Source: Streptomyces spiroverticillatus (GTDB lineage Bacteria; Actinomycetota; Actinomycetes; Streptomycetales; Streptomycetaceae). Taken from it: DNA of 64,000 nt. The stretch covers positions 645,266-709,265 of the forward strand of contig BMUX01000001.1 in the NCBI GenBank assembly GCA_014650415.1. The letters are read 5' to 3'. The notes below the pieces were generated by a model. It worked only from the letters and a program-made list of their open reading frames with translations. It did not search any database and was not told the DNA's origin. The position numbers and the translations under genes were made by a program. Positions 17,002 to 26,185 of the stretch are shown in pieces; within the stretch, counting starts at the first letter, position 1, and each line of letters starts with the position of its first letter.

Positions 17002-18483
17002 CTACCGGGCCCCCACCACGCTCCCCCAAGCCCCCCGCACCCCCTCCGCAACATCCCCCGCCGCCACCGGCACCCCCCGCGCCGCCAGCCGCCCCGCCAG
17101 CCCGTGCAGATACGCCCCCGCCGACGCCGCGTCCACCGGCGCGAGCCCCGCCGCCAGCAGCGACCCGATCACCCCCGCCAGCACATCCCCGCTCCCCGCC
17201 GTCGCCAGCCACGGCGTCCCCGTCGGGTTGACCCGCACCGGCACTGCGGACGCATCCGACGCCACCACCGTCGTGGACCCCTTGAGCAGCACCGTCGCCC
17301 CGTACCGCGCCGCCAGCCGCCGCGCCGCGTCGAGCCGCCGCCCCTCGACCTCCTCCCGCGCGACCCCGAGCAGCCGCGCCGCCTCGCCCGCGTGCGGGGT
17401 GAGCACCACCGGCGCGCCCCTCCCCCGTACCGCAACCGGATCGAGCGCCCCCAGCGCGTCCGCGTCGACCAGCACCGGCACGTCGGAGGCCAGCACCTCG
17501 TCCAGCGCCCCCGCCACCCCGTCGTCCAGGCCGGGTCCGATCACCCAGGCCTGCACCCGGCCCGCCCCGCCCGGTGTCCCGTCGTGCACCAGCACCTCGG
17601 GGTGACGGGCGAGGACCGCGTCCCCGCCGCCGCCCACGCAGCGGACCGCGCCGGCCCCGCCGTGCAGCGCCCCGGCGACGCACAGCACCGCCGCCCCCGG
17701 GTACTTCGCCGACCCGGCGACGATCCCGACGACCCCGCGCCGGTACTTGTCGCTCTCGGCGTCCGGCACCGGCAACAGCCGTGCCACGTCCGCGTGTTGG
17801 AGGGCCTCCACGTCGGCCGGGACCCCCAGGTCCAGCCCGATGTCGACGAGCCGCACGACCCCCGCGTACGTGCGCGCCGGGTCGAGGAGCAGTCCCGGCT
17901 TGTACGCCCCGAACGTCACCGTCGCGTCCGCCCGCACGCACTCCCCCGCGACCTCGCCGGTGTCCGCGTCGACGCCGCTGGGCAGGTCCACGGCGACCAC
18001 CACGGCCCCCGAGGCGCGGGCCGCCCGCGCCAGCGGAACCGCCTCCTCGCGCAGGCCGCCGCGCCCGCCGATGCCGACGATCCCGTCGAGTACGAGGTCG
18101 GCGCGGGCCAGGACCTCGTGGGCGCCGTGCCGTCCGACGACGTCTCCGTCGACGCCGTCGTGCGGGCCGGTCAGCACCCGCCCGCCCGCCGTGCGCAGCG
18201 CCGCGAGTCCACCGGCATGCGTACGGTCGGGGGCGAGCAGCACCGCCGTCACCCCGGCCCCGCGCCGGGCGAGCCTGGCCCCCGCGTACAGCGTGTCGCC
18301 GCCGTTGTCGCCGCTGCCGACGAGCAGCACGACCCTGGCCCCGTACACCCTGCGGTCCAGCAGGTCGGCGCAGGCGGCGGCCAGTCCGGCGGCGGCGCGC
18401 TGCATCAGCGCACCCTCGGGAAGCCTGGCCATGGCCTCCCGCTCGGCGGTCCTCACGGTCTCGACACGGTGTGCAGTACGCAT
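17002..18483 (-). CDS. nnr: Bifunctional NAD(P)HX epimerase / dehydratase
   Basis: This fused repair enzyme epimerises R-NAD(P)HX and dehydrates S-NAD(P)HX back to NAD(P)H. The N-terminal epimerase half has LLVGSGDNGGDTLYAGA. The C-terminal ADP-dependent dehydratase half has the conserved blocks VLVDADALGAL, VVLTPHAGEAARLLG, LLKGSTTVVA and ATAGSGDVLAGVIGSLLA. Start ATG 18483 gives 493 residues; upstream in-frame codons give a Cys/Arg-rich extension without family resemblance. GGAGG lies only one or two bases before the ATG, an unusually short spacing. It is convergent with the L,D-transpeptidase gene. Confidence 0.93.
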   Translation of the reverse strand: MRTAHRVETVRTAEREAMARLPEGALMQRAAAGLAAACADLLDRRVYGARVVLLVGSGDNGGDTLYAGARLARRGAGVTAVLLAPDRTHAGGLAALRTAGGRVLTGPHDGVDGDVVGRHGAHEVLARADLVLDGIVGIGGRGGLREEAVPLARAARASGAVVVAVDLPSGVDADTGEVAGECVRADATVTFGAYKPGLLLDPARTYAGVVRLVDIGLDLGVPADVEALQHADVARLLPVPDAESDKYRRGVVGIVAGSAKYPGAAVLCVAGALHGGAGAVRCVGGGGDAVLARHPEVLVHDGTPGGAGRVQAWVIGPGLDDGVAGALDEVLASDVPVLVDADALGALDPVAVRGRGAPVVLTPHAGEAARLLGVAREEVEGRRLDAARRLAARYGATVLLKGSTTVVASDASAVPVRVNPTGTPWLATAGSGDVLAGVIGSLLAAGLAPVDAASAGAYLHGLAGRLAARGVPVAAGDVAEGVRGAWGSVVGAR

Positions 18484-18563
18484 GCCTCCGAGTCTGCCGC
18501 AGAGGCCGCACCGGCGCCCGGCACGGAAACACCCCCGCTCAAGTCGCCGCACATGCAGGCAGG

Positions 18564-18605
18564 TTGACGCGCGATCATTCTTTTACTTAGGTTTGCCTAA
18601 CCTAA
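18564..18605 (+). promoter_or_regulatory. Iron-regulated promoter: iron box over the -10
   Basis: TTGACG (18564-18569), a 17-base spacer and TTAGGT (18587-18592) form a promoter. The 19-base site TTAGGTTTGCCTAACCTAA at 18587-18605 matches the DtxR/DmdR consensus TTAGGTTAGGCTAACCTAA at 17 of 19 positions and covers the -10. Repression by an iron-loaded DmdR-type regulator is the expected behaviour. It drives the interrupted surface-protein gene starting at 18647. Confidence 0.8.
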
Positions 18606-18646
18606 CCAACCACATCTGCCCGTGCCTGCCGAAGGGTCCTCCCGCC

Positions 18647-18811
18647 ATGTCCAGAACCGCCCGTGCCGTCCTCCCCCTCCTCGGCGCCCTCGCCCTCACC
18701 GCCGCCCTGGCCTCCCCCGCCTCCGCCGCGACCGCGAACCGCACCACCGTCGAGGGCGGCCAGACGTACAACCTCTCCCTCACCGCCCCGAACACCGCCG
18801 CCCGCACCACG
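18647..18811 (+). pseudogene. 5' part of a surface-protein gene split by an insertion element
   Basis: GAAGGG precedes ATG 18647. The 55 codons encode a signal peptide (MSRTARAVLPLLGALALTAA..., cleavage near ASA) and the first residues of a mature secreted protein ending NTAARTT, where the element begins and a TGA follows. The other half is at 20317-21531. Joining codon 55 to CAC at 20323 keeps frame and reads AARTTHINSQ. As it stands this copy would yield only a short secreted peptide. Confidence 0.75.
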
Positions 18812-18967
18812 TGACCGCCTCCCGCACCGGCTATCGGCATCCATTCCCGGTGCACCGGCCATCGCGCCGACGATGAAGTACACCAGAGGTTACGAGCGAT
18901 CACCGGATCGGGTGACATATGAGGGATATGTCTTCGAGTAGGGCGCGGATGTCTAGGCTCCGGTGTC

Positions 18968-20254
18968 ATGCAGTTGCGGTATTCCTTCCGGCTCGAACCG
19001 TCCCCGTTTCAGCAGGTGTTGCTGGCGCGGGCGTTCGGCTGCGCCCGGGTGGTCTACAACGATGCCCTCGCGCTGCGCCGTGCCGCGTAAGCGGCTGGGC
19101 TGCCGTGGGTCACGGCCGGGGACCTGTCCAAGACGGTGATCACCCAGGGGAAGAAGCGGGCGGAGCGGTCCTGGCTGGGTGAGGTGTCCGCGGTGGTGCT
19201 CCAGCAGTCGCTGCGCGACCTGGAAGGTGCGTACCGGGCGTTCTTCGACTCTCGCTCGGGCAAACGCAAAGACCCGAGGGCGGGTCCGCCGTCGTTCAAG
19301 TCCCTCAAGGACAGGCGGCAGTCGGTCCGGTTCACCGCGAACGCCCGCTGGAAGATCACCGGCAAGGGGCTGCTGTCCCTGCCGAAGATCGGCGACATCC
19401 CGGTCCGCTGGTCCAGGACGCTGCCTGCCGTCCCCTCCACGGTGACTGTCATCAAGGATGCGTCGGGACGGTTCTTCGCGTCCTTCGTGATCGAAACCGA
19501 CCCGCAGGCCGACGCGGACCGCTGGCCCGTCGAGGATGTGTCCGGTCGGGAAGTGGGCCTCGACATGGGGCTGAACCACTTCGCCGTCCTGTCCACCGGG
19601 GAAAAGATCGCCTCTCCCAGGTTCCTGCGCCGGGCGGAGAAGAAGCTCCGCAAGCTCCAGCGCGGGCATGCCCGCAAACAGAAGGGCTCGAAGAACAAGG
19701 AGAAGTCACGCCGCGCGCTGGCCCGCCAGCACGCGAAGGTCGCCGACGCCCGCCACCACTTCCACCACGAGTGGTCCTCCCGGCTGGTCCGCGAACACCA
19801 AGCGATCTACGCCGAGACACTCAACGTGCAAGGCATGGCACGCGGCAACCTCGCCAAGTCGATCCACGACGCGGGCTGGTCCAGCTTCCTGGCCATGCTC
19901 GAATACAAGGCGGCCCGGTACGGGCGCGTCTTCCAGCAGGTCGGACGGTTCTTCCCGTCCTCCCAACGGTGCTCGGTCTGCCACCGCATCGACGGGCCCA
20001 AACCATTGCACGTCCGCACCTGGACCTGCGAGGGCTGCGGGACCGTCCACGACCGGGACACCAACGCCGCCGACAACACCCGCCAAGAAGGAAGACGGCT
20101 GCACACCCTGAACCAACAGCTCAAGGTCGCCGAGGGACACCACGGAGACCCAAAACGCCTGCGGAGCGACGAGAAGACCAAGGACCGAAGGTCCCGGCAC
20201 GACGCGAAGAAACAGGAAGCCAAGGAATCCAGGCCCGAAAACCGTGCCGCGTAG
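18968..20254 (+). pseudogene. tnpB: tnpB, RNA-guided nuclease, with a nonsense codon
   Basis: TnpB proteins are the RNA-guided nucleases related to Cas12. From ATG 18968 the frame reads MQLRYSFRLEPSPFQQ..., reaches codon 40, hits TAA at 19088-19090 and then continues in the same frame for a further 387 codons with full family similarity. The RuvC residues are all present: Asp199 (VGLDMGLNHF), Glu283 (IYAETLNVQG) and Asp364 (HDRDTNAADN). A four-cysteine zinc ribbon (CSVCHR ... CEGCG) lies before the last one. The tail is Lys/Arg-rich. An in-frame ATG at 19136 could restart translation without the N-terminus. Probably inactive unless the stop is a sequencing error or is read through. Confidence 0.85.
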
Positions 20255-20281
20255 CGGCACAGCAACGGGCCCGGAAGGCCA

Positions 20282-20316
20282 GAATCCCCTCCCTTCGGGA
20301 AGGGGTTGCATGTCAA
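20282..20316 (+). other. Right end of the element; likely 3' end of an omega RNA
   Basis: After the tnpB stop comes a short stem (CCCCTCCC - TTC - GGGAAGGGG) and the terminal TTGCATGTCAA. In IS200/IS605 elements this end, together with the 3' part of tnpB, produces the guide RNA. The guide is taken from the bases right after the end, here ACCACGCACATCAACAGCCA of the host gene. Expression is not shown by the sequence. Confidence 0.5.
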
Positions 20317-21531
20317 ACCACGCACATCAACAGCCAGTCCGTCGACGGCACGACCGTCTACAGCAACACCCTCACCGCCGTCGACGGCGCCACCGGCAAG
20401 GCGACCGGCACCCTGGAGCTGGGCACCACCGCACTCGGCAGCATGGGCGTCACCGTCGACCCCGCCACCTCCACGGGTTACGTCGCCAACCTCGGCGTCG
20501 GCACCGTCTTCACCGTCGACCTCAAGGCCAACAAGGTCACCGGCACCCTGACGGTCGGCGGCAACCCCAAGGCCATGGCCCACGACGCCGCCTCCCAGAC
20601 CCTGTACGTCGCCCGGACCACCGCCGGGACGGTCGCCGCCGTCGACCTGAAGACCGGCAAGGTCACGGACACCCTCCCCACCGGCAACCAGCCCGCGGCC
20701 CTCGCCCTCGACCCCACCCGCCACACCCTCTTCTCGGTCGCCTCGGGAACGGTCACCCAGACCGTCCGCCAGACGGCGGCCACCCCCACCACGAACCCGG
20801 CCCCGGTCACGGTCCCCGCCGGCACACCGGCCACCTTCACCGCCGCCACGGCCCACCCGGCGCCTGCCATTTCCTGGGAAACCAGCCCCGACCAGGGCAA
20901 AACCTGGACCCCGGTACCGAACGCCACCACCCCCACCCTGACCCTCCCCACGACCCCCGCCCAATCCGGCTCCCTCTACCGCGCCGCTTTCACCAACCCG
21001 GTGGGGACGGTGCGGACGACGGGGGCGCTGCTGACGGTGACGGCGGGGGGTACGGATACGTCCGGGGGTACGGACACGTCTGGAGGTACGGACACGTCCG
21101 GCGGCACCGACACCACGGGCGGCACCGACACGACCGGTGGGTCGGACTCCACGGGCGGGTCCGACACCTCTGGTGGCTCGGACGGCTCCGGCGGTACGGA
21201 GACCACAGGTGGCACCGGCACGGTCGGCGGCTCCGGCAGCTCCGACGGCTCCGGCTCCTCCGGTACGGAAGGGACCGCCGGCGGCGACACCTCCACCGCC
21301 GGCACCACGGGCGGCGACACGTCCGGTGCGGGCACGGTCGGCGGCGACGGCGGCACGGTCGGCGGGCCGGGTGGAGGCGGCAGCGTCGGCGGGCCGGGCG
21401 GCTCGACCACGGGCCCCCTGGCCGCCACCGGCAGCCCGGCGCTCCCCCTGGGCGGCGCGGCAATCGCCCTGACCGCCCTCGGCGCGATCACCATGGCCGC
21501 CCGCCGCCGCACGGGGCGCACCCCTGCCTGA
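20317..21531 (+). pseudogene. 3' part of the split surface-protein gene (propeller, Ig-like, sortase anchor)
   Basis: A frame of 404 codons continuing the protein begun at 18647. It holds three or four YVTN/YncE-like blades (GKATGTLELG, NKVTGTLTVGGNP, GKVTDTLPTGNQP with TLYVAR-type strands) and then an Ig-like domain (ISWETSPDQGKTWTPVP ... SLYRAAF). A long Gly/Thr/Ser-rich spacer of GGTDTSGG-type repeats follows. The C-terminal LAATG motif with a hydrophobic helix and Arg tail is the LAxTG signal of actinobacterial class E sortases. The protein would be cell-wall linked. Without the element the gene would encode about 457 residues. Few blades remain for a full propeller, so earlier loss is also possible. 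Confidence 0.75.
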
Positions 21532-21612
21532 CGGGCGGGCCCTCCACCCCCTTGGGCGGTGCCCCCTCCCACTCCCCTAGCCCCCTTGGGCGGCACCCTT
21601 CCGCCGAGCCCC

Positions 21613-21666
21613 CTTGGGCGGCGGGGCCGCCCCCCGGGGGCGGAACGGGCGGGCAAGGGGGCGGCC
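21613..21666. repeat. GC-rich dispersed repeat, intergenic copy
   Basis: A 54-base sequence starting CTTGGGCGGCGGGGCCG and ending GGGCAAGGGGGCGGCC. It recurs with one extra G at 30978-31032 inside a coding region. Shorter copies of its first 17-23 bases are at 16980-17002 and 30891-30907, and the CTTGGGCGG core occurs twice more at about 21550 and 21585. The 21532-21818 gap has no gene I can support and consists of such GC-rich sequence. Confidence 0.7.
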
Positions 21667-21818
21667 GCCCGATCCGGGCCCACCCGGACACCGCCCCCTG
21701 CCCGCACCCAGGGCACCGGCCTAGCCCCACCGGCCCCCGGCCCACCCCCACACCGGGGGCCTGTGACCCAAGCCCAGCCCCCAACCCCAACCCCGCCCCC
21801 GCCCGGCCCGAGGGCCCC

Positions 21819-22187
21819 TCACCCCTCCGCAATCACCACCGCCGAAGCCACCCCCGCATCATGGCTCAACGACACATGCCACCCCTTCACCCCCAACGCC
21901 TCCGCCCTCGCCGCCACCGACCCCTTCACCCGCAGCCTCGGCTGCCCCGACTCCTCCACGTACACCTCCGCATCCGTCCACAGCAGCCCCGCCGGCGCCC
22001 CCAACGCCTTGGCGAGGGCCTCCTTCGCCGCGAAGCGGGCCGCCAGCGACGCCACCCCCCGCCGCTCCCCGCTCGGCAGCATCAACTCCCTTTCCACAAA
22101 AAGCCGTTCAGCCATCTGCGGCGTCCGCTCCAACGCCGCCCCGAACCGCTCGATCTCCGCCACGTCGATCCCGACCCCAACAATCAC
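21819..22187 (-). CDS. acpS: Holo-[acyl-carrier-protein] synthase
   Basis: AcpS moves 4'-phosphopantetheine from CoA to the Ser of acyl carrier protein. At 122 residues it is of normal length. [12 protein letters not shown] carries the Mg-binding Asp, [14 protein letters not shown] carries the Glu and CoA-binding Lys, and [14 protein letters not shown] is the C-terminal family signature. It starts 28 bases after glmS, with which it is probably co-transcribed. Confidence 0.95.
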   Translation of the reverse strand: MIVGVGIDVAEIERFGAALERTPQMAERLFVERELMLPSGERRGVASLAARFAAKEALAKALGAPAGLLWTDAEVYVEESGQPRLRVKGSVAARAEALGVKGWHVSLSHDAGVASAVVIAEG

Positions 22188-22215
22188 TTCCGCACCCCAG
22201 CCCCTTCGTTCCAGC

Positions 22216-24063
22216 TCATTCGACCGTCACGGACTTCGCCAGATTCCTCGGCTGGTCCACCTCATTGCCCCGCGCCGTCGCCAGCTCGCACGCGAACACC
22301 TGCAACGGCACCGTCGTCACCAACGGCTGAAGAAGCGTAGACGTCCGCGGCACCCGGATCAGCCGGTCCGCGTACGGCACGACCGTCTCGTCGCCCTCCT
22401 CCGCGATCACCACCGTCCGCGCCCCCCGCGCCCGTACCTCCTGGATGTTCGACACGACCTTCCCGTGCAGCACGGCCTGCTCCCGCACCGAAGGCACCAC
22501 GACCACCACCGGCACCCCCTCCTCCACCAGCGCGATCGGCCCGTGCTTCAGCTCCCCGGCCGCGAACCCCTCCGCGTGCATGTACGCCAGCTCCTTGAGC
22601 TTCAGCGCCCCCTCCAGCGCCACCGGGTACCCGACGTGCCGCCCCAGGAAGAGCACGGTGTCCTGCCCCGCCAGCGACCGCGCCAGCTCACGCACCGGCT
22701 CCATCGTCGCCAGTACGCCCTCCAGGGCCTCGGGGATCCCCGCCAACTCCCGCACCACACCCCGGACTTCACCCTCCCCCACACTCCCCCGCACCTGCCC
22801 CAAATACAGCGCCACCACATAACAGGCCACCAGCTGCGTCAGAAAGGCCTTCGTCGAGGCGACCGCCACCTCCGGCCCCGCATGGGTGTACAGCACCGCG
22901 TCCGACTCCCGGGGAATCGTCGACCCGTTCGTGTTGCAGACGGCCAGCACCTTCGCCCCCCGCTCCCGGGCGTGCCGCAGCGCCATCAGCGTGTCCATGG
23001 TCTCGCCGGACTGCGAGATCGCGACCACCAGCGTCCGCGCGCCCAGGATCGGGTCCCGGTAGCGGAACTCGCTGGCCAGCTCCACCTCGCAGGGCACCCG
23101 CGCCCACCGCTCGACGGCGTACTTGGCGATCATCCCCGCGTGGAAGGCCGTCCCGCACGCGACCACGACGACCTTGTCGACCTCCCGCAGCACGGACTCC
23201 GCGATCCGCACCTCGTCCAGCTCCAGCAGCCCGCCCGCGCCGATCCGGCCCAGCAGCGTGTCCGCGACCGCCTTCGGCTGCTCGGCGATCTCCTTGAGCA
23301 TGAAGTGGTCGTAGCCGCCCTTCTCGGCCGCCGAGGCGTCCCAGTCCACGTGGTACGCCCGTACGTCCGCGGGCACGCCGGAGAAATCGGTGACGGTGAC
23401 CGCGTCCCGGCGCAGCTCGACCACCTGGTCCTGCCCCAGCTCGATCGCGGACCGCGTGTGGGCGATGAACGCGGAGACGTCCGACGCCAGGAAGGACTCA
23501 CCCTCTCCAACGCCCACCACGAGCGGGGAGTTCCGCCGCGCCCCCACCACCAGGTCCGGCACGTCCGCGTGCACGGCGACGAGCGTGAACGCCCCCTCCA
23601 GCCGCCCGCACACCCGCCGCATCGCCTCCGCGAGGTCCCCGCACCCGGAGAAGGCCTCGGCCAGCAGGTGCGCCACCACCTCCGAGTCGGTCTCGGACGT
23701 CAACTCCCGCCCGCGCGCGGCCAGTTCTCCCCGCAGGGCGGCGAAGTTCTCGATGATCCCGTTGTGTACGACCGCCACGCGCCCGGCACCGTCCAGGTGC
23801 GGGTGGGCGTTCGCGTCGGTCGGCCCCCCGTGGGTCGCCCACCGGGTGTGCCCGATGCCCGTACCGCCGACCGGGAGCGGCCGTTCCACCAGCTCCTTCT
23901 CCAGGTTGACCAGCTTCCCGGCCTTCTTCGCCGCCGCGAGCCCGCCGTCCGCGAGGACGGCGACCCCCGCCGAGTCGTACCCCCGGTACTCCAGCCTCTT
24001 CAGCCCCGCCGTCACGACGTCCAGCGCCGACTGCCCACCGACATATCCCACGATTCCGCACAT
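22216..24063 (-). CDS. glmS: Glutamine--fructose-6-phosphate aminotransferase
   Basis: GlmS makes glucosamine-6-phosphate, the entry to UDP-GlcNAc for cell wall synthesis. The 615-residue protein starts [10 protein letters not shown], where Cys2 is the glutaminase nucleophile. It has [18 protein letters not shown] and [11 protein letters not shown] in the glutaminase domain, two SIS isomerase domains ([20 protein letters not shown]), and the closing LAKSVTVE. No ribozyme-like leader is visible in the 43 bases before ATG 24063. glmM in the same region supplies the next step. Confidence 0.97.
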   Translation of the reverse strand: MCGIVGYVGGQSALDVVTAGLKRLEYRGYDSAGVAVLADGGLAAAKKAGKLVNLEKELVERPLPVGGTGIGHTRWATHGGPTDANAHPHLDGAGRVAVVHNGIIENFAALRGELAARGRELTSETDSEVVAHLLAEAFSGCGDLAEAMRRVCGRLEGAFTLVAVHADVPDLVVGARRNSPLVVGVGEGESFLASDVSAFIAHTRSAIELGQDQVVELRRDAVTVTDFSGVPADVRAYHVDWDASAAEKGGYDHFMLKEIAEQPKAVADTLLGRIGAGGLLELDEVRIAESVLREVDKVVVVACGTAFHAGMIAKYAVERWARVPCEVELASEFRYRDPILGARTLVVAISQSGETMDTLMALRHARERGAKVLAVCNTNGSTIPRESDAVLYTHAGPEVAVASTKAFLTQLVACYVVALYLGQVRGSVGEGEVRGVVRELAGIPEALEGVLATMEPVRELARSLAGQDTVLFLGRHVGYPVALEGALKLKELAYMHAEGFAAGELKHGPIALVEEGVPVVVVVPSVREQAVLHGKVVSNIQEVRARGARTVVIAEEGDETVVPYADRLIRVPRTSTLLQPLVTTVPLQVFACELATARGNEVDQPRNLAKSVTVE

Positions 24064-24106
24064 AAGGGGCAGCGTAAGTCGGGCGGGGCCGAAACCCCGG
24101 GAACCC

Positions 24107-24907
24107 TCAGCCGAGCTTCTTGATCTGTGCCTCGATCACCGGCACCGGCTGCTTCTTCACCGTGCCGCCCAGGCTGAACGTGTAGAAGGTGGAGAGCGCC
24201 CCACCCTTGCGCACCACGGCCAGCTTCATGACGACGTCCGACTCGTCCGGGCCCTGCGCCTTCATGTCGAAGGTCCAGCCGCGCGCCTCGTCGCCGCCGG
24301 TCACGGTGTCCGGGGTGACCTTCGCGATCTTGATCTTGTCCCCGGCCTGCACGCCGTCGAAGCCGCCCGCGCAGTCCTTGCCCGCCTTGTCGAGGGCCGC
24401 GAACGCCTCCTGGGCGCCCTTGCCGTCGTACGAGGCGAGCCGCTGCACGGTCACCGGCTGGGTCAGCGCGCCCAGGCCCGCCCTGGCCTTCTCCTCCGCC
24501 GACGCTCCCGGGTCGAGCTTCATCTTGGCGGGCTTCTCGATGGCCTTGCGCACGACGGAGGCGCCCGGCTTCCCCGGCGCGGCCGCCACCATGGCGTCCG
24601 CCAGCGGCGCGCACTGCGGCTTGTCGACCTTGACGGACCCGGCCGGCACGTTGTCGGCCGGCTTGCCCGCGGCGATCATGTGCGTGGCCACGTCCCCCTC
24701 CGCCAGGGCGACCTTCTCCAGCTCGGCCGCCGTCAGCGCCTTGGCCGCGGGCTCCTGCCCCTTCCCGGGAGCGTCCGAGCCGCCCCCGGCGGGCGCGCCC
24801 GAAGCCTGCGCGGCGGGCTTGTCCGCACCGCAGGCCCCCACCAGCAGGGTCAGCGAGGCCACGGACACGGCAGCCACAGCGGTACGACGGAACAGGGCTC
24901 GGCGCAT
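24107..24907 (-). CDS. Hypothetical lipoprotein
   Basis: A 266-residue protein with an Arg-rich start (MRRALFRRTAVAAVSVAS), a hydrophobic core and the lipobox VGAC, then a Gly/Ala/Pro spacer. The mature domain contains LAEGDVATHMI, DKPQCAPLADAM and ARGWTFDMKAQGPDESDVVMKLAVVRKGGALSTFYTF, resembling small sensor-like lipoproteins of actinomycetes. No enzyme motif is visible. It ends 43 bases before glmS and may share its transcript. Confidence 0.75.
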   Translation of the reverse strand: MRRALFRRTAVAAVSVASLTLLVGACGADKPAAQASGAPAGGGSDAPGKGQEPAAKALTAAELEKVALAEGDVATHMIAAGKPADNVPAGSVKVDKPQCAPLADAMVAAAPGKPGASVVRKAIEKPAKMKLDPGASAEEKARAGLGALTQPVTVQRLASYDGKGAQEAFAALDKAGKDCAGGFDGVQAGDKIKIAKVTPDTVTGGDEARGWTFDMKAQGPDESDVVMKLAVVRKGGALSTFYTFSLGGTVKKQPVPVIEAQIKKLG

Positions 24908-25123
24908 GAAGATCTTCCTTAGGTCGGAGCGACGCCCTGGAATCTAGGTCCCCCGCACCCCTGCGACCTACCGAATTACGGCCCCCGGCAGCCCTCCCCC
25001 AAGATCGTGACCCCCGCGCAACCCCACCTCCCCCGGATCGAGACGCGCCCCCGTACAACCCCACCCCCCACGTGACCCACCCCACCCCTCCCACCCCGCG
25101 ACATCCCCGCCCCACCCCCGACA

Positions 25124-26113
25124 ATGGAGTACGTGATCACTTCGCCGCCACGAAGCTCCCACCGGACGCGGTCCGAGTCCTCCCCCTACCTGGACCTCAC
25201 CCGCGCCGAGTGGAGCGCCCTGCGCGAGAAGACGCCGCTGCCCCTCACCGCGGAGGAGGTCGAGCGGCTGCGCGGTCTGGGCGACGTCATCGACCTCGAC
25301 GAGGTGCGCGACATCTACCTCCCGCTCTCCCGCCTCCTGAACCTGTACGTCGGAGCCACCGGCAATCTGCGCGGCGCCCTCAACACCTTCCTCGGCGAGA
25401 AGGGCGCCCAGCGCGGCACCCCCTTCGTCATAGGAGTCGCGGGCAGCGTCGCCGTCGGCAAGTCCACGGTCGCCCGCCTCCTCCAGGCGCTGCTGGCCCG
25501 CTGGCCCGAGCACCCGCGCGTCGAGCTGGTCACCACCGACGGCTTTCTCTACCCGATGCGCGAGCTGGAGAAGCGCGGCCTGACCGCCCGCAAGGGCTTC
25601 CCCGAGTCGTACGACCGCCGCGCCCTGACCCGCTTCGTCGCCGACGTGAAGGCCGGGAAGGACGAGGTCACCGCCCCCGTCTACTCCCACCTGATCTACG
25701 ACATCGTCCCCGGCGAGCGCCTCACCGTGCACCGCCCGGACATTCTCATCGTCGAGGGCCTCAACGTCCTTCAGCCCGCCCTGCCCGGCAGCGACGGCAA
25801 GACCCGCGTCGCGCTCGCCGACTACTTCGACTTCTCGGTGTACGTCGACGCGCGCGAGGAGGACATCGAGCAGTGGTACCTCAACCGGTTCCGCAAGCTC
25901 CGCGCCACCGCCTTCCAGAACCCCTTCTCGTACTTCCGCAAGTACACCCAGGTCTCCGAGGAAGAAGCCCTCGACTACGCCCGCAACACCTGGCGCACCA
26001 TCAACCGCCCCAACCTCCTGGAGAACGTCGCCCCCACCCGCGGCCGCGCCACCCTGGTCGTCCGCAAGGGCCCCGACCACAAGGTCCAGCGCCTCTCCCT
26101 GCGCAAGCTCTAG
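25124..26113 (+). CDS. coaA: Pantothenate kinase (type I)
   Basis: CoaA phosphorylates pantothenate in the first committed step of CoA synthesis. The P-loop is [42 protein letters not shown] and the substrate region [19 protein letters not shown] match type I enzymes. ATG 25124 gives 329 residues with only ACA before it, which suggests a leaderless message. GTG 25133, preceded by GGAG, would fit family N-termini (ITSPPRS) equally well. It is convergent with glmM and ends at a 25-bp hairpin. Confidence 0.95.
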   Translation: MEYVITSPPRSSHRTRSESSPYLDLTRAEWSALREKTPLPLTAEEVERLRGLGDVIDLDEVRDIYLPLSRLLNLYVGATGNLRGALNTFLGEKGAQRGTPFVIGVAGSVAVGKSTVARLLQALLARWPEHPRVELVTTDGFLYPMRELEKRGLTARKGFPESYDRRALTRFVADVKAGKDEVTAPVYSHLIYDIVPGERLTVHRPDILIVEGLNVLQPALPGSDGKTRVALADYFDFSVYVDAREEDIEQWYLNRFRKLRATAFQNPFSYFRKYTQVSEEEALDYARNTWRTINRPNLLENVAPTRGRATLVVRKGPDHKVQRLSLRKL

Positions 26114-26120
26114 AAGCTCC

Positions 26121-26174
26121 GGTACGTGAGAGGGCCCGGCCGGAATCGCTTCCGGCCGGGCCCTCTCACGTACC
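26121..26174. terminator. Perfect 25-bp bidirectional terminator, coaA / glmM
   Basis: GGTACGTGAGAGGGCCCGGC and five more bases (26121-26145) pair without mismatch with 26150-26174 around a TCGC loop. It sits seven bases after the coaA stop and 11 bases after the glmM stop on the other strand, so it should end both convergent transcripts. Confidence 0.92.
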
Positions 26175-26185
26175 GCTCACAACCC

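Larger units (their letters stand above)
18812..20316 (+). mobile_element. IS200/IS605-type element carrying only tnpB
   Basis: About 1.5 kb, inserted in the coding sequence of the iron-box surface-protein gene. It contains a tnpB-type gene but no tnpA, so it needs a transposase in trans (IS1341-like group). The left end has a self-complementary CCGGTGCACCGG. The right end has a hairpin and finishes TTGCATGTCAA, typical of this group. ACCACG occurs on both sides (18806-18811 and 20317-20322), so the exact ends are ambiguous within six bases. This family does not normally duplicate its target. Confidence 0.75.

Noticed and set aside
24063..24106. glmS ribozyme before glmS
   Set aside because: The spacer is only 43 bases, too short for the ribozyme, and none of its core is visible.
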